In this document: positions 44,385 to 55,050 of the stretch, one piece after another
Numbering within the stretch: position 1 is the stretch's first letter
How the letters are laid out: each line of letters starts with the position of its first letter
Assembly: GCF_040147005.1 (NCBI RefSeq)
Contig: NZ_JAMSHO010000001.1
Span: forward strand, 3,100,001 to 3,164,000
Reading direction: 5' to 3'
DNA length: 64,000 nucleotides
Source: Halomonas sp. H10-9-1
Lineage (GTDB): Bacteria; Pseudomonadota; Gammaproteobacteria; Pseudomonadales; Halomonadaceae
Program-made: the position numbers and the translations under genes
The notes under the pieces: generated by a model
What the model was told of the DNA's origin: nothing
What the model saw: only the letters and a program-made list of their open reading frames with translations
Database searches by the model: none

Positions 44385-44387
44385 AGA

Positions 44388-44420
44388 AAAAAACCGGCCC
44401 CTTGCGGGAGCCGGTTTTTC
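44388..44420. terminator. Bidirectional terminator at the end of the alpha operon (rplQ)
   Basis: The arms AACCGGC (44392-44398) and GCCGGTT (44410-44416), with an inner CCC/GGG pairing, are flanked by A and T runs on the two sides. On the minus strand it ends the rplQ transcript; on the plus strand it would have ended uvrA. The ISL3 element sits in its A tract, and the target duplication restored that tract on the rplQ side. Confidence 0.88.
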
Positions 44421-44460
44421 TTTACGGCGCTTGCCGTATCGCCGGAAGACCGGCCGAGGA

Positions 44461-44850
44461 TCACTCCTCGGCGGCTTCCTCGCCCTCGACGACCGGACGG
44501 TCGACGAGCTCGACGAAGGCCATGGGGGCGTTGTCGCCGGTGCGGAAGCCGCACTTGAGGATACGGACGTAACCGCCCGGACGCTCGACGTAACGCGGAC
44601 CCAGCTCGTTGAAGAGCTTGCCGACCGCTTCCTTGGAGCGGGTGCGGCTGAAGGCCAGGCGACGGTTGGCGACGCTGTCCTGCTTGGCCAGGGTGATCAG
44701 CGGCTCGATGACGCGACGCAGCTCCTTGGCCTTGGGCAGGGTTGTCTTGATGACCTCGTGCTCGATCAGCGACACGCTCATGTTCTTGAACATGGCCTGA
44801 CGGTGCGAGCTCGTACGATTGAGGTGACGACCACTCTTACGATGACGCAT
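44461..44850 (-). CDS. rplQ: 50S ribosomal protein L17
   Basis: 129 residues; last gene of the alpha operon. The N terminus [20 protein letters not shown] is the family signature. The C terminus has an acidic tail (EGEEAAEE). A terminator follows within 45 bp. Confidence 0.97.
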   Translation of the reverse strand: MRHRKSGRHLNRTSSHRQAMFKNMSVSLIEHEVIKTTLPKAKELRRVIEPLITLAKQDSVANRRLAFSRTRSKEAVGKLFNELGPRYVERPGGYVRILKCGFRTGDNAPMAFVELVDRPVVEGEEAAEE

Positions 44851-44889
44851 GGTTGTGATTCCTTACCAAACTGGGACTCGAGTCGGCGC

Positions 44890-45888
44890 TCACGCGGAGG
44901 CCTTGTCGTCCTTCAGGCTTGCCGGCGGCCAGTTCTCCAGCCGCATGCCCAGGGAAAGACCGCGTGCTGCCAGAACGTCCTTGATCTCGTTCAGGGACTT
45001 CTTGCCGAGGTTCGGCGTCTTCAGCAGCTCCACCTCGGTGCGCTGGATCAGATCGCCGATGTAGTAGATGTTCTCGGCCTTCAGGCAGTTCGCGCTGCGA
45101 ACGGTCAACTCGAGATCGTCTACGGGGCGCAGCAGGATCGGATCGATATGATCCTCTTCCTCCTCCACTTCCTGTTCCTTGTCGGCTTCCAGATCGACGA
45201 ACGCGGCCAGCTGATCCTGCAGGATGGTCGCGCTACGACGGATCGCCTCTTCGGGATCCAGGGTGCCGTCGGTTTCCAGATCGATGATCAACTTGTCGAG
45301 GTCGGTGCGCTGTTCGACACGCGCGGCCTCGACGCTGTAGGAAACACGACGCACGGGGCTGAAGGTCGCATCCAGCTGCAGGCGGCCGATGGCGCGAGAT
45401 TCGTCGTCGGCACCAACACGCGCATCCGCCGGCTCATAGCCGCGGCCACGTGCCATCTTGAGCTGCATCTTCAGCTCGGCACCCTCGTTGACGTGGGCAA
45501 TGACATGGTCGGGGTTGACGATCTCGACGTCATGGTCAAGAGCGATGTCGCCCGCTGTCACGACGGCCGGGCCCTGCTTGTTCAGCGAGAGCACCGCCTC
45601 GTCGCGACTATGCATCTTGATCGCCACGTCCTTGAGGTTCAGGAGGATCTCGATGACATCTTCCTGGACGCCCTCGATCGCGCTGTACTCATGCTCGACG
45701 CCGCTGATCTCGACCTCTACCACGGCACAGCCGGGCATGGACGAGAGCAGGATGCGACGCAGGGCATTGCCCAGCGTGTGGCCGAAGCCACGCTCGAAGG
45801 GCTCGAGCACGATCTTCGCGTGGTGTGCACTGATCTCTTCGACCTTGATATCGCGCGGGCGAAGAAACTCTGTCACTGAACGCTGCAT
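44890..45888 (-). CDS. rpoA: DNA-directed RNA polymerase subunit alpha
   Basis: 332 residues. The N-terminal assembly domain contains [23 protein letters not shown] (45-Arg region shortened here) and the C-terminal domain contains [18 protein letters not shown] and [15 protein letters not shown], the UP-element and activator contact surface. A short acidic insertion (about 234-246, EEEEDH) lies in the interdomain linker. It is cotranscribed with rpsD and rplQ, although a strong hairpin precedes it. Confidence 0.97.
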   Translation of the reverse strand: MQRSVTEFLRPRDIKVEEISAHHAKIVLEPFERGFGHTLGNALRRILLSSMPGCAVVEVEISGVEHEYSAIEGVQEDVIEILLNLKDVAIKMHSRDEAVLSLNKQGPAVVTAGDIALDHDVEIVNPDHVIAHVNEGAELKMQLKMARGRGYEPADARVGADDESRAIGRLQLDATFSPVRRVSYSVEAARVEQRTDLDKLIIDLETDGTLDPEEAIRRSATILQDQLAAFVDLEADKEQEVEEEEDHIDPILLRPVDDLELTVRSANCLKAENIYYIGDLIQRTEVELLKTPNLGKKSLNEIKDVLAARGLSLGMRLENWPPASLKDDKASA

Positions 45889-45932
45889 ATGAACACCTTT
45901 CAGGCTGCCAAACGGATACTGGGTACTCTAGA

Positions 45933-45956
45933 CCTGCCCCCGTCAACGGGGGCAGG
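45933..45956 (-). terminator. Perfect 10-bp hairpin between rpsD and rpoA
   Basis: CCTGCCCCCG and CGGGGGCAGG pair around a 4-base loop. No T run follows, so it is more likely an attenuator, RNase site or mRNA stabiliser setting the rpoA:ribosomal protein ratio than a full terminator. Confidence 0.6.
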
Positions 45957-45974
45957 CACGGCGCTTGGCACCGC

Positions 45975-46595
45975 TTACTTGGAGTACAGCTCGACGATCA
46001 GGGCCTCGTTGATGTCGGCAGACAGGTCGCCGCGCTCGGGCAGCGCCTTGAAGGTGCCTTCCATCTTCTTGGCATCGACCTCGATCCAGGCCACGTCGCC
46101 GCGGTTGGCGGCCAGGGCCAGGGCGTTCTGGATGCGCGCCTGATTCTTCGCCTTCTCGCGAACGGAGACCACATCACCGGGCTTGACCTGGTAGGACGCC
46201 ACGTTGACGCTCTTGCCATTCACGGCGATGGCCTTGTGGCTGACCAGCTGCCGGGCCTCGGAGCGGGTCGAGCCGTAGCCCATGCGATAGACGACGTTGT
46301 CCAGTCGGGATTCGAGAAGCTGCAGCAACACCTCGCCGGTCGCGCCCTTGAGACGGGCCGCTTCCTTGTAGTAGTTGCGGAACTGCTTCTCGAGTACGCC
46401 ATACATGCGGCGCACTTTCTGCTTCTCGCGAAGCTGCAAGCCGTATTCGGAAATACGCTGACGACGCTGGCCGTGCACACCCGGAATCTGCTCGGATTTG
46501 CACTTCTTCTCGAAGGGGGTGACACCGCTCTTCAGAAAGAGGTCGGTCCCCTCACGACGAGACAGTTTGCACTTCGGTCCAATGTAACGAGCCAT
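45975..46595 (-). CDS. rpsD: 30S ribosomal protein S4
   Basis: 206 residues. It has the N terminus [20 protein letters not shown] and an S4 RNA-binding domain with [20 protein letters not shown]. In E. coli it is the autogenous repressor of the alpha operon, binding the rpsM leader. The N-terminal Cys pattern for zinc is absent, so this is the zinc-free form. Confidence 0.97.
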   Translation of the reverse strand: MARYIGPKCKLSRREGTDLFLKSGVTPFEKKCKSEQIPGVHGQRRQRISEYGLQLREKQKVRRMYGVLEKQFRNYYKEAARLKGATGEVLLQLLESRLDNVVYRMGYGSTRSEARQLVSHKAIAVNGKSVNVASYQVKPGDVVSVREKAKNQARIQNALALAANRGDVAWIEVDAKKMEGTFKALPERGDLSADINEALIVELYSK

Positions 46596-46607
46596 GAATC
46601 TGTCTCC

Positions 46608-46994
46608 TTAAACGCGGCGTTTCTTCGGCGGACGGCAGCCATTGTGGGGAATGGGCGTCGCGTCAATGATGCTCTGCACGCGGAAGCCGGCGGCATTGAG
46701 CGCGCGCACGGCGGATTCACGGCCAGGACCGGGGCCCTTGACCAGCACGTCGACGTTTTTCACACCATACTCGGCTGCAGCGGTTGCTGCACGCTCGCTT
46801 GCTACTTGAGCCGCGAACGGGGTGCTCTTGCGAGAACCACGAAAACCCGAACCACCGGCAGTTGCCCAGGAAAGAGCATTGCCCTGGCGGTCTGTGATCG
46901 TAATGATCGTGTTGTTAAAAGAGGCGTGGATATGCGCAACGGCATCCACCACCTGCTTTTTAACCTTCTTGCGATTGCTACGCGGGTTAGCCAT
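46608..46994 (-). CDS. rpsK: 30S ribosomal protein S11
   Basis: 128 residues located on the 30S platform. The N terminus is Arg/Lys-rich; [19 protein letters not shown] and the C-terminal [16 protein letters not shown] are diagnostic. It is in the rpsM-rpsK-rpsD order of the alpha operon. Confidence 0.97.
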   Translation of the reverse strand: MANPRSNRKKVKKQVVDAVAHIHASFNNTIITITDRQGNALSWATAGGSGFRGSRKSTPFAAQVASERAATAAAEYGVKNVDVLVKGPGPGRESAVRALNAAGFRVQSIIDATPIPHNGCRPPKKRRV

Positions 46995-47033
46995 GTTGAT
47001 GATTCTTCCTGTCTTTACGCCAGAACGTGCGTG

Positions 47034-47390
47034 TTATTTGCGGATCGGCTTACGCGGACCCTTGCGGGTACGCGCGTTGGTCTTGGTACGCTGACCACGC
47101 AGCGGAAGACCACGACGATGACGCAGACCACGGTAGCAACCCAGGTCCATGAGACGCTTGATATTCAGCGTCACATCACGACGAAGGTCACCTTCAACGG
47201 TATACTTGCCGACTTCCGAACGCAGGGTGTCGATCTCTTCAGATGACAGATCCTGGATCTTGGTGGTCGGCGCAATGCCGGACGCGGCACAGATATCCTG
47301 TGCGCGGGTGCGGCCAATCCCGAAGATATAGGTCAGCGAGATCGCCGCATGCTTGTTGTCCGGGATATTGACGCCTGCAATACGGGCCAT
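47034..47390 (-). CDS. rpsM: 30S ribosomal protein S13
   Basis: 118 residues, first gene of the alpha operon. [20 protein letters not shown] at the N terminus and [20 protein letters not shown] at the C terminus mark S13, which contacts the 50S subunit and P-site tRNA. The ~60-nt leader before it begins at a separate promoter and is where S4 would act by analogy with E. coli. Confidence 0.97.
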   Translation of the reverse strand: MARIAGVNIPDNKHAAISLTYIFGIGRTRAQDICAASGIAPTTKIQDLSSEEIDTLRSEVGKYTVEGDLRRDVTLNIKRLMDLGCYRGLRHRRGLPLRGQRTKTNARTRKGPRKPIRK

Positions 47391-47448
47391 CAGCTTACTC
47401 CGAATATGTGAGCGGCTTGCTCGTTGGGTCTACTACAAAAGGCGCAAC

Positions 47449-47477
47449 AGCATACCCCTTTACCCTGCAGAGGGCAA
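47449..47477 (-). promoter_or_regulatory. Probable promoter of the alpha operon (rpsM)
   Basis: On the minus strand TTGCCC (47472-47477), 17 bases and TATGCT (47449-47454), in the rpmJ-rpsM gap. The leader down to the rpsM ATG would be ~50-60 nt and ends ACATATTCGGAGTAAGCTG, close to the E. coli S4-regulated start region. Confidence 0.6.
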
Positions 47478-47514
47478 GGGGCATGCCGGCACCCGGTTCA
47501 GCGCAGTGCCAGGT

Positions 47515-47628
47515 TCAGCCCTGGCGCTGCTTGTGCCGCGGCTCCGTGCAGATGACGCGGACGGCGCCATTGCGACGAATGATCTTGCAGTTGCGGCACA
47601 TTTTCTTCACGGAAGCTCGAACTTTCAT
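47515..47628 (-). CDS. rpmJ: 50S ribosomal protein L36
   Basis: 37 residues: [17 protein letters not shown] followed by the rest of a zinc ribbon. The zinc ligands are Cys11, Cys14, Cys27 and His32, so this is the zinc-containing (C+) form. It lies 72 bp after secY and before the alpha operon promoter, its standard place at the end of the spc operon. Confidence 0.95.
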   Translation of the reverse strand: MKVRASVKKMCRNCKIIRRNGAVRVICTEPRHKQRQG

Positions 47629-47700
47629 CGTTCCATCTCCAAAGTCGGCTAGCGAGGCGACCCCTGCGGGTCGCAACGCGCCAGTTCGACGGGCGGCGCC

Positions 47701-49032
47701 TCAGCGCATGATGCCGCCGCCGCCGTAGCCTTTCAGGTTGGACTTCTTCATCACCGACTCGTACTGATGCGACATGAGGTGCGACTGTACCTGACCCATG
47801 AAGTCCATGATGACCACCACCACGATCAGCAGCGAAGTACCGCCAAAGAAGAACGGCACGTTCCACGCCACGATCAGGAACTGGGGCATCAGGGAAACCG
47901 CAGTGATGTACAAGGCGCCAAACAGGGTCAGACGGGTCATGACCTTGTCGACGTAGCGAGCCGTCTGCTCGCCAGGACGAATCCCCGGCAGGAAGGCTCC
48001 CGACTTCTTGAGGTTGTCGGCGACGTCCTTGGGATTGAAGACCAGCGCTGTGTAAAAGAAGCAGAAGAATACCACCGCGGCGGCAAAAAGCAAGATGTAC
48101 AGCGGCTGGCCCGGCCCGAGGGCCTGGGACGCACGCTGCAGCCAGTCGAGGCCGTCACCGGCACCCACCCACTGTCCCAGCGAGGCTGGGAACAGCAGGA
48201 TACTGGAGGCAAAGATCGGCGGAATGACGCCCGCCATGTTCACCTTCAGCGGCAGATAACTGCTCTGACCAGCATACATCTTGTTGCCGACCTGACGACG
48301 CGGATAGTTCACGGTGATGCGGCGCTGACCGCGCTCGATGAACACCACGAAGGCTACGGTAGCAACGCCCAGGGCAGTGAGTGCCAGCAGCGGCAGGACG
48401 TTCCACGCCCCTTCGTTGCGAGCCAGCTCGAAGGCCTGGCCGACGGCGCCGGGCAGGCCCGCCACGATACCGGCGAAGATCAGCAGCGAGATACCGTTGC
48501 CGATCCCCTTCTCGGTGATCTGCTCGCCCAGCCACATCATGAACACCGCACCGCCCACGAAGGTGACGATGGCAGTGAAATAGAAGCTGAAGTCGGCTGT
48601 GTAGGCGATGCCTTGGCCGGCCAGACCCACCGACATACCGGTGGCCTGCACCAGGGCCAGGACCACGGTACCGTAGCGGGTATACTGGCTGATCTTGCGC
48701 CGCCCGGCCTCGCCTTCCTTCTTGAGCTGCTCAAGATGGGGCGAGACCGCGGTCAGCAGCTGCATGATGATCGACGCCGAGATGTAGGGCATGATGCCCA
48801 GGGCGAAGATACTCATGCGCTCCAGGGCGCCACCCGAGAACATGTTGAACATGCCGAGGATGGTGCCCTGCTGCTCCCTGAACAAGGCAGCGAGCTGGTC
48901 AGGATTCATACCGGGCACGGGGATGTGGGCACCGATACGGTACACCACGATGGCGAGGAGCACGAAGCGCAGACGCGCCCACAGTTCACCCAGTCCGCTG
49001 CCCATCGCCGGCATTTTTCCTGACTTCGCCAT
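47701..49032 (-). CDS. secY: Preprotein translocase subunit SecY
   Basis: A 443-residue inner-membrane channel protein with ten transmembrane helices that secretes unfolded proteins with SecEG and Sec[17 protein letters not shown], the [23 protein letters not shown] region (plug and TM2b) and [20 protein letters not shown] (SecA-contact loop) are conserved. The ATG abuts the rplO stop directly. Confidence 0.98.
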   Translation of the reverse strand: MAKSGKMPAMGSGLGELWARLRFVLLAIVVYRIGAHIPVPGMNPDQLAALFREQQGTILGMFNMFSGGALERMSIFALGIMPYISASIIMQLLTAVSPHLEQLKKEGEAGRRKISQYTRYGTVVLALVQATGMSVGLAGQGIAYTADFSFYFTAIVTFVGGAVFMMWLGEQITEKGIGNGISLLIFAGIVAGLPGAVGQAFELARNEGAWNVLPLLALTALGVATVAFVVFIERGQRRITVNYPRRQVGNKMYAGQSSYLPLKVNMAGVIPPIFASSILLFPASLGQWVGAGDGLDWLQRASQALGPGQPLYILLFAAAVVFFCFFYTALVFNPKDVADNLKKSGAFLPGIRPGEQTARYVDKVMTRLTLFGALYITAVSLMPQFLIVAWNVPFFFGGTSLLIVVVVIMDFMGQVQSHLMSHQYESVMKKSNLKGYGGGGIMR

Positions 49033-49467
49033 TTAGTCCTCTACCTTGCCACCGGCGGCTTCGATCGCGGCACGGGCACCCTGGGTGACCTTGAGACCGC
49101 GAACCGTAACCGCCTTGTTCAGATCGCCGGAGAGGATCACCTTCGCATGCAGCGTGGCGTCCTTCAGCACGTTGGCCTGCTTGAGGGTCTCGAGGGTGAC
49201 TTCGTCACCGGCCACCTTGGCCAGCTCGGCCAGGCGCACTTCCTCGGAGACCAGCGACTTCGCGGAGGTGAAGCCGAACTTCGGCAGCCGCCGCTGCAGC
49301 GGCATCTGACCGCCCTCGAAGCCGGGCTTGACGCTGCCGCCACTGCGCGACTTCTGGCCCTTGTGGCCGCGGCCACCGGTCTTGCCCAGACCGGAGCCGA
49401 TGCCACGACCGACGCGCTTCTCGGCGTGCTTGGAACCCGGTGCCGGGCTCAGGCTATTGAGTTTCAT
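49033..49467 (-). CDS. rplO: 50S ribosomal protein L15
   Basis: 144 residues. The Gly-rich N terminus [24 protein letters not shown] (conserved in L15) precedes the globular domain. It is cotranscribed with secY and rpmD; the stop and the secY start are adjacent. Confidence 0.97.
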   Translation of the reverse strand: MKLNSLSPAPGSKHAEKRVGRGIGSGLGKTGGRGHKGQKSRSGGSVKPGFEGGQMPLQRRLPKFGFTSAKSLVSEEVRLAELAKVAGDEVTLETLKQANVLKDATLHAKVILSGDLNKAVTVRGLKVTQGARAAIEAAGGKVED

Positions 49468-49470
49468 GGA

Positions 49471-49653
49471 TTACTCTCCCTCAACGCGCACAAGGTAGTT
49501 CACCTTGTGGATCATGCCGCGCACGGCGGGGGTATCTTCCAGCTCAACCGTATGACCGATACGACGCAGGCCAAGGCCCTTGATGGTGGCCTTGTGCTTG
49601 GCCAGCACGCCGATGGTGCTGCGGGTCTGGGTAACCTTGATCGTTGCTGCCAT
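49471..49653 (-). CDS. rpmD: 50S ribosomal protein L30
   Basis: 60 residues starting [17 protein letters not shown] and containing [20 protein letters not shown]. The start (ATG 49651-49653) lies 5 bp after the rpsE stop; longer readings upstream run through rpsE in another frame. It has the normal spc operon position. Confidence 0.97.
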   Translation of the reverse strand: MAATIKVTQTRSTIGVLAKHKATIKGLGLRRIGHTVELEDTPAVRGMIHKVNYLVRVEGE

Positions 49654-49658
49654 GGTGC

Positions 49659-50159
49659 TCACCCCGTAATCGCTTCGACAGGCAGACCGCGCTTGGCGGC
49701 GATGTCTTCCGGCGACTGCATGGAGGCCAGGCCATTGACGGTCGCCCGCACCACGTTCACCGGATTGGTGGAGCCGTAGCACTTGGCCAAGACGTCATGG
49801 ACACCGGCCAGCTCCAGTACGGAGCGCATGGCGCCGCCGGCGATGACGCCGGTACCCTCGGAGGCGGGCTGCATGTACACCTTGGAGGCGCCGTGACGGG
49901 CCTTGACCGGGTACTGCAGAGTGCCGCCGGAGAGGTGCACCTTGACCATGTTGCGACGCGCCTGGTCCATCGCCTTCTGGATCGCGACCGGCACTTCACG
50001 CGCCTTGCCACGACCGAAGCCGACACGACCCTTGCCGTCACCCACGACGGTCAGGGCGGTGAAACCGAAGATACGGCCACCCTTGACCACCTTGGCAACA
50101 CGGTTGACCTGTACCAGCTTCTCCTGGAGGTCGCCGCTTTGCTGTTCGTTCTTCGCCAT
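49659..50159 (-). CDS. rpsE: 30S ribosomal protein S5
   Basis: 166 residues. It has the dsRNA-binding N-terminal domain ([31 protein letters not shown]) and the [21 protein letters not shown] block. S5 shapes the mRNA entry channel and affects decoding accuracy and spectinomycin binding; the loop near residues 20-30 looks wild type. Confidence 0.97.
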   Translation of the reverse strand: MAKNEQQSGDLQEKLVQVNRVAKVVKGGRIFGFTALTVVGDGKGRVGFGRGKAREVPVAIQKAMDQARRNMVKVHLSGGTLQYPVKARHGASKVYMQPASEGTGVIAGGAMRSVLELAGVHDVLAKCYGSTNPVNVVRATVNGLASMQSPEDIAAKRGLPVEAITG

Positions 50160-50170
50160 CGTAAAACCCT

Positions 50171-50521
50171 TTAGAATTCCAGGCCGCCTTCACGAGCGGC
50201 GTCGGCCAGGGCCTTGACGCGGCCGTGGTACTTGAAACCGGCGCGGTCGAAGGCTACCTGGGTGATGCCCGCTTCCTTGGCGCGCTCGGCAATCAGTGCG
50301 CCAACCTTGGCGGCGGCGTCGGCGTTGCCGGTCGCACCCTCACGCAGGGCCTTGTCCAGCGTGGAAGCGCTGGCCAGGACCTTGCCACCATCCGGCGAGA
50401 TGATCTGCGCGTAGATGTGGCGCGGGGTACGGTTGACGCACAGGCGATACACGCCCAGCTCGCGGATCTTGGCGCGAGCGCGGCGGGCACGACGGAGACG
50501 AGATTCTTTCTTCGCGTTCAT
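50171..50521 (-). CDS. rplR: 50S ribosomal protein L18
   Basis: 116 residues that bind 5S rRNA with L5 and L25. [22 protein letters not shown], shortened here to its basic N terminus, and the C-terminal [21 protein letters not shown] are diagnostic. It stands between rplF and rpsE. Confidence 0.97.
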   Translation of the reverse strand: MNAKKESRLRRARRARAKIRELGVYRLCVNRTPRHIYAQIISPDGGKVLASASTLDKALREGATGNADAAAKVGALIAERAKEAGITQVAFDRAGFKYHGRVKALADAAREGGLEF

Positions 50522-50530
50522 AACCCTGCC

Positions 50531-51061
50531 TTACTTCTTCTTGGCTTCTTTGCGACGCACCTGCTCGTCGGCGTACCTAACACCCTTGCCCTTGTAGGGC
50601 TCAGGCGGACGGAAGGCGCGGATTTCCGCGGCGACATGGCCGAGCGCCTGCTTGTCCGCGCTCTTCAGCACGATCTGGGTGTTCTTCGGCGTTTCCGCCG
50701 TGACACCCTCAGGCAGTGTGTACTCGACCGGGTGCGAGAAGCCCAGTGACAGATTGAGCGTCTGGCCCTTGGCCTGGGCACGATAACCGACGCCAACGAT
50801 TTCGAGGGAACGAGTGAAGCCTTCGCTCACGCCGGTCACCAGGTTCTGAACCAGGGCACGGGTAGTACCGGCCATGGCCCAGGTCTTGGCAGACTCGCTG
50901 GGGGCAAAGGTCAGCTGACCCTCTTCCTGACCCACCACCACATCTTGGTGGATGGTCAGTGACAGTGTGCCCTGGCCGCCCTTGGCGGTCAGCTGGTCAC
51001 CGTCGAGCTTGATCTCGACGCCAGCGGGCACTTTAACTGGATATTTGGCTACGCGGGACAT
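50531..51061 (-). CDS. rplF: 50S ribosomal protein L6
   Basis: 176 residues with two L6 domains. [20 protein letters not shown] is N-terminal and [17 protein letters not shown]-terminal. It lies near the sarcin-ricin loop in the ribosome. Confidence 0.97.
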   Translation of the reverse strand: MSRVAKYPVKVPAGVEIKLDGDQLTAKGGQGTLSLTIHQDVVVGQEEGQLTFAPSESAKTWAMAGTTRALVQNLVTGVSEGFTRSLEIVGVGYRAQAKGQTLNLSLGFSHPVEYTLPEGVTAETPKNTQIVLKSADKQALGHVAAEIRAFRPPEPYKGKGVRYADEQVRRKEAKKK

Positions 51062-51070
51062 TCCAAACTC

Positions 51071-51463
51071 CTAGAATACGGTGCAGATGACTTCGCCACC
51101 GACACCGGCCTTGCGAGCCGCGCGATCGGTCATCACCCCGTTGGAGGTGGTGACGATAGCGATACCCAGGCCATCGGCGACCTTCGGCAGCGCGTCCTTA
51201 CCCTTGTACTGGCGCAGAGACGGCTTGGAAACTCGCTGAATATGCTCGATGACCGGCTTGCCCTCGAAGTACTTGAGGGCCACGGTCAGCTCGGGCTTGG
51301 CGCTTACGGACACCACGAAGTCGTTGATGTAACCCTCTTCCTTCAATACGCGGGCCACCTCGACCTTGAGGCGGGAGGACGGCATGGTGACCGTCTCCTT
51401 GGTGGCCATCTGCGCATTGCGGATACGGGTGAACATATCCGCCAGAGTGTCTTGCATGCTCAT
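51071..51463 (-). CDS. rpsH: 30S ribosomal protein S8
   Basis: 130 residues. [20 protein letters not shown] at the N terminus and [25 protein letters not shown] C terminus identify S8, a primary 16S binder. In E. coli S8 represses the spc operon by binding near the rplE start. I did not establish an equivalent site here. Confidence 0.97.
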   Translation of the reverse strand: MSMQDTLADMFTRIRNAQMATKETVTMPSSRLKVEVARVLKEEGYINDFVVSVSAKPELTVALKYFEGKPVIEHIQRVSKPSLRQYKGKDALPKVADGLGIAIVTTSNGVMTDRAARKAGVGGEVICTVF

Positions 51464-51492
51464 TTACGTTGCGCTCCTGATTCTTGCGTGAC

Positions 51493-51798
51493 TTACCAGC
51501 TGGACTTCTTGAGTCCGGGGACATCGCCACGCATGGCGGCTTCACGCAGCTTGTTGCGGCCGAGGCCGAACTTGTTGTAGAAGCCGTGCGGACGGCCGGT
51601 GATGCGGCAGCGGTTACGCTGGCGCACCGGGCTGGAGTCACGCGGCAGCTGCTGCAGCTTCAGCGTTGCCTCGAAGCGCTCTTCGTCGGAAGCGTTCACG
51701 TCCTGGATGATCGCCTTGAGCTGGCTGCGCTTGGCGGCGTACTTCTCCACCAGTTTGGTGCGCTTGAGCTCACGCTCCATCATGCTTTTCTTTGCCAT
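51493..51798 (-). CDS. rpsN: 30S ribosomal protein S14
   Basis: 101 residues: the long, zinc-free (C-minus) type. [20 protein letters not shown] and the C-terminal [20 protein letters not shown] are diagnostic. It is in the spc operon between rplE and rpsH. Confidence 0.97.
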   Translation of the reverse strand: MAKKSMMERELKRTKLVEKYAAKRSQLKAIIQDVNASDEERFEATLKLQQLPRDSSPVRQRNRCRITGRPHGFYNKFGLGRNKLREAAMRGDVPGLKKSSW

Positions 51799-51809
51799 GA
51801 TCCCACCCC

Positions 51810-52349
51810 TTATTTCTTGAACGGGAAGTTCAGCGCGCTCAGCAGCGCACGACCTTCAGCATCGGTGTTGGCGGTGGTGGTGATGGTGACATCCAGACCA
51901 CGAATCCGGTCGATCTTATCATACTCGAGTTCCGGAAAGATGATCTGCTCACGCACCCCCATCGAGTAGTTGCCACGACCGTCGAAGGACTTCGGGTTGA
52001 GACCACGGAAGTCACGAACGCGGGGGATCGCGATATTCACCAGGCGATCGAGGAAGTCCCACATGCGCTCGGAGCGCAGGGTCACCTTGATCCCGATCGG
52101 CCAGCCTTCACGCACCTTGAAGCCCGCGATGGACTTGCGTGCCTTGGTCACCATCGGCTTCTGACCGGAAAGCTTCTCCATGTCACCGATGGCATTGTCG
52201 ATCAGCTTCTTGTCGCTGGTCGCTTCGCCGATGCCCATATTCAGAGTCACCTTGGTGATCCGTGGCACCTGCATAACGTTGGCGTAGCTGAACTGCTCTT
52301 TGAGTTGAGCCACCACCTCGTTCTGATAACGTTCTTTCAAGTTCGCCAT
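51810..52349 (-). CDS. rplE: 50S ribosomal protein L5
   Basis: 179 residues, 5S rRNA-binding, in contact with P-site t[42 protein letters not shown] and [19 protein letters not shown] are conserved. The gene starts 18 bp after rplX. Confidence 0.97.
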   Translation of the reverse strand: MANLKERYQNEVVAQLKEQFSYANVMQVPRITKVTLNMGIGEATSDKKLIDNAIGDMEKLSGQKPMVTKARKSIAGFKVREGWPIGIKVTLRSERMWDFLDRLVNIAIPRVRDFRGLNPKSFDGRGNYSMGVREQIIFPELEYDKIDRIRGLDVTITTTANTDAEGRALLSALNFPFKK

Positions 52350-52367
52350 TTTGCTACCCGACTCGCG

Positions 52368-52682
52368 TTAGGCGTCGATCTGCGTCTGCGTCGACTTGTA
52401 GATACGTACCTTGGTACCGTCTTCCTGCACCTGGAAGCCGACGCGATCTGCCTTTCCGGTCTCCTGGTTGAAGATGGCCACGTTGGACGCGTGAATCGGA
52501 GCCTCGCGCTCGACGATACCGCCCTGATTACCCGCCATGGGGTTGGGCTTAGTGTGACGCTTGATCATGTTCACACCGGACACCACGAAGCGGTTTTCGA
52601 GAACCCGCTTCACGGTGCCACGCTTGCCCTTATCCCTGCCGGCGATGACGATCACTTCATCGTCACGTTTGATCTTTTGCAT
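52368..52682 (-). CDS. rplX: 50S ribosomal protein L24
   Basis: 104 residues. The KOW motif [20 protein letters not shown] is near the N terminus and [19 protein letters not shown] follows. It is an assembly initiator that binds the 5' domain of 23S rRNA. Confidence 0.97.
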   Translation of the reverse strand: MQKIKRDDEVIVIAGRDKGKRGTVKRVLENRFVVSGVNMIKRHTKPNPMAGNQGGIVEREAPIHASNVAIFNQETGKADRVGFQVQEDGTKVRIYKSTQTQIDA

Positions 52683-52696
52683 ATCCGCCTCGCTCC

Positions 52697-53068
52697 TTAC
52701 AGCACTTCAGGCGCCAAGGAAATGATCTTCATGAACTTCTCGTTGCGAAGCTCACGGGTCACTGGCCCGAAGATACGGGTGCCGATCGGCTGGTCGTTGG
52801 TGTTATTCAACAGGACCGCCGCATTTCCGTCGAAGCGGATCAGCGAACCGTCGGAACGACGGACACCGCTGCGGGTACGTACCACCACCGCCTTGAGGAC
52901 CTGGCCCTTCTTGACCTTGCCGCGCGGGATGGCTTCCTTCACCGTGACCTTGATGATGTCACCGATGTGGGCGTAGCGACGGTGTGAACCGCCCAGCACC
53001 TTGATGCACTGCACCCGGCGCGCCCCGCTGTTGTCGGCGACATCCAGCATTGTCTGAGTCTGAATCAT
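52697..53068 (-). CDS. rplN: 50S ribosomal protein L14
   Basis: 123 residues, first gene of the spc operon. [20 protein letters not shown] and the C-terminal [20 protein letters not shown] are diagnostic. The gap to rpsQ is short (39 bp) and shows no clear promoter, so the S10 and spc groups may be one transcript. Confidence 0.97.
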   Translation of the reverse strand: MIQTQTMLDVADNSGARRVQCIKVLGGSHRRYAHIGDIIKVTVKEAIPRGKVKKGQVLKAVVVRTRSGVRRSDGSLIRFDGNAAVLLNNTNDQPIGTRIFGPVTRELRNEKFMKIISLAPEVL

Positions 53069-53107
53069 CGGTTTTCTCCAAACCTAATCTGACAGCAGGC
53101 GTGGGAC

Positions 53108-53368
53108 TTAACCCTTGGCCTGCTCAACCACCTCGACCAGCGTCCAGGACTTGGTCTTGGACAGCGGACGGCACTCCTGGATGGAGACCGTATCACCGGC
53201 CTTCGCCTGGTTAGCCTCGTCATGGGCGTGCAGCTTGGTGGAGCGCTTGACGTACTTGCCGTAGATCGGATGACGCACGCGGCGCTCGATCATCACGACG
53301 ATGGACTTGTCCATCTTGTCGCTCACCACCTTGCCGGTGAGCGTACGGGTTTTCTTCTCTTCGGCCAT
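53108..53368 (-). CDS. rpsQ: 30S ribosomal protein S17
   Basis: 86 residues. [20 protein letters not shown] and [19 protein letters not shown] are S17 hallmarks. The ATG at 53366-53368 (MAEEKKT) is chosen because AGGTGA precedes it at the rpmC stop; a GTG three codons upstream is less likely. It is the last gene of the S10 group. Confidence 0.96.
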   Translation of the reverse strand: MAEEKKTRTLTGKVVSDKMDKSIVVMIERRVRHPIYGKYVKRSTKLHAHDEANQAKAGDTVSIQECRPLSKTKSWTLVEVVEQAKG

Positions 53369-53369
53369 C

Positions 53370-53561
53370 TCAGTCACCTGCCTTCTCGTTGAGCACAGTC
53401 TTCACCCGGGCGATGTCCCGACGAACCTGCTTGAGCAAGTGCGTCTGGCTGAGCTGGCCGGTGGCCTTCTGCATGCGCAGGTTGAACTGCTCGCGGAGGA
53501 GTTCGAGAAGCTGACCTTTCAGCTCGTCGACTGACTTTTCACGGATTTCCTGGGCTTTCAT
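53370..53561 (-). CDS. rpmC: 50S ribosomal protein L29
   Basis: 63 residues forming two long helices near the exit tunnel. [20 protein letters not shown] and the C-terminal [15 protein letters not shown] are diagnostic. The ATG (53559-53561) overlaps the rplP stop as TGATG, so it is translationally coupled; a GTG one codon earlier is possible. Confidence 0.96.
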   Translation of the reverse strand: MKAQEIREKSVDELKGQLLELLREQFNLRMQKATGQLSQTHLLKQVRRDIARVKTVLNEKAGD

Positions 53562-53974
53562 CACATCACCGTCCGTTTCACAAAGGTGGTGGAGACCGGG
53601 AACTTCTGCGCCGCCAGGCCGAAGGCCTCGCGGGCGAGCTCCTCGGACACGCCTTCGATCTCGTAGAGGATCCGGCCGGGCTGGATCTGTGCGACCCAGT
53701 ACTCGACGGAGCCCTTACCCTTACCCATACGGACTTCGAGGGGCTTCTTGGAGATCGGCTTGTCCGGGAACACCCGGATCCAGATCTTGCCGCCACGCTT
53801 GACGTGACGGGTGATCGCACGACGACCGGCCTCGATCTGACGGGCGGTGATGCGGCCACGGCCTGTGGCCTTGAGGCCATATTCGCCGAAGCTGACCTTG
53901 CTTCCACGATGCGCCAGGCCACGGTTGCGGCCCTTCTGCATCTTGCGGAACTTCATACGCTTGGGTTGTAACAT
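53561..53974 (-). CDS. rplP: 50S ribosomal protein L16
   Basis: 137 residues near the A site and peptidyl-transferase centre. [19 protein letters not shown] and [20 protein letters not shown] are conserved. The stop overlaps the rpmC start. Confidence 0.97.
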   Translation of the reverse strand: MLQPKRMKFRKMQKGRNRGLAHRGSKVSFGEYGLKATGRGRITARQIEAGRRAITRHVKRGGKIWIRVFPDKPISKKPLEVRMGKGKGSVEYWVAQIQPGRILYEIEGVSEELAREAFGLAAQKFPVSTTFVKRTVM

Positions 53975-53989
53975 CGACTCGCTCTCCCC

Positions 53990-54688
53990 TTACCTGGAAC
54001 CTTTCTTCTTGGAGGGCGCGGCCTGCGGCTGTTTAGCCTTGGCGCGAACCTCCTCGATGCCCCCGAGGATTTCACCCTTGAAGACCCACACCTTGACACC
54101 GATGATGCCGTAGGTGGTCTTGGCCTCGTAGGTGGCGTAGTCGATGTCCGCACGCAGCGTGTGCAGCGGAACACGACCTTCCCGATACCACTCGGTACGG
54201 GCGATTTCCGCACCGCCGAGACGTCCGGAGAGCATCACCTTGATGCCACCGGCGCCCAGGCGCATGGCGTTCTGCACGGAACGCTTCATGGCGCGGCGGA
54301 ACATCACGCGGCGCTCGAGCTGGCCAGCGATGTTCTGGGCCACGAGCATGGCGTCCAGCTCGGGCTTGCGCACTTCCTCGATGTTGACGTGCACGGGCAC
54401 GCCCATCATCGCGGTGACGTCACGACGCAGCCGGTCAACGTCCTCGCCCTTCTTGCCGATCACGATGCCCGGACGGGCGGTGTGAATGGTAATGCGGGCG
54501 TTGTTGGCCGGGCGCTCGATGGTGATCTTGCTCACGGAGGCGTTCTTCAGACGCTCTTCCAGGAAGCGACGAACCTCGAGGTCGCTGTTGAGCTTGTCGG
54601 CATAGGCGCCGCGCTCGGCATACCACACCGAGGTATGGTCCTTGACGATACCCAGGCGAATGCCTGTTGGATTGACTTTCTGACCCAT
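53990..54688 (-). CDS. rpsC: 30S ribosomal protein S3
   Basis: 232 residues with a KH domain ([20 protein letters not shown]) and the S3 C-terminal domain ([20 protein letters not shown]). It is at the mRNA entry site. The last 20 residues form a basic, disordered tail. Confidence 0.97.
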   Translation of the reverse strand: MGQKVNPTGIRLGIVKDHTSVWYAERGAYADKLNSDLEVRRFLEERLKNASVSKITIERPANNARITIHTARPGIVIGKKGEDVDRLRRDVTAMMGVPVHVNIEEVRKPELDAMLVAQNIAGQLERRVMFRRAMKRSVQNAMRLGAGGIKVMLSGRLGGAEIARTEWYREGRVPLHTLRADIDYATYEAKTTYGIIGVKVWVFKGEILGGIEEVRAKAKQPQAAPSKKKGSR

Positions 54689-54699
54689 CTGGTCGACTC

Positions 54700-55032
54700 C
54701 TACTTCTCGGCTACCTTGACGGTGATGTGGCAGGTGCGCTTCAAGATACGATCCGCGCGGCCCTTGGCACGCGGCTTGATACGCTTGAGCGTCATGCCCT
54801 CATCGACGCAGATGGTCGAGACACGCAGCTCGTCGATATCCATGCCGTTATTTTCTTCCGCATTCGCGATGGCGGACTGCAGCACCTTCTTGACCAGCTT
54901 GGCAGCCTTCTTCGGTGAGAAGGTCAGCAGGTCCAGTGCCTCGGCGACCGGCTTACCGCGCACCTGGTCAGCCACCAAACGGGCCTTCTGGGCGGATAAA
55001 CGAGCGCCACGCAGCTTAGCTGTGACTTCCAT
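54700..55032 (-). CDS. rplV: 50S ribosomal protein L22
   Basis: 110 residues lining the exit tunnel. [20 protein letters not shown], the [17 protein letters not shown] region and the beta-hairpin [18 protein letters not shown] are conserved. No deletion is visible in the hairpin tip, where macrolide-resistance changes occur. Confidence 0.97.
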   Translation of the reverse strand: MEVTAKLRGARLSAQKARLVADQVRGKPVAEALDLLTFSPKKAAKLVKKVLQSAIANAEENNGMDIDELRVSTICVDEGMTLKRIKPRAKGRADRILKRTCHITVKVAEK

Positions 55033-55050
55033 CTCTCAATCCTCTCTGGC

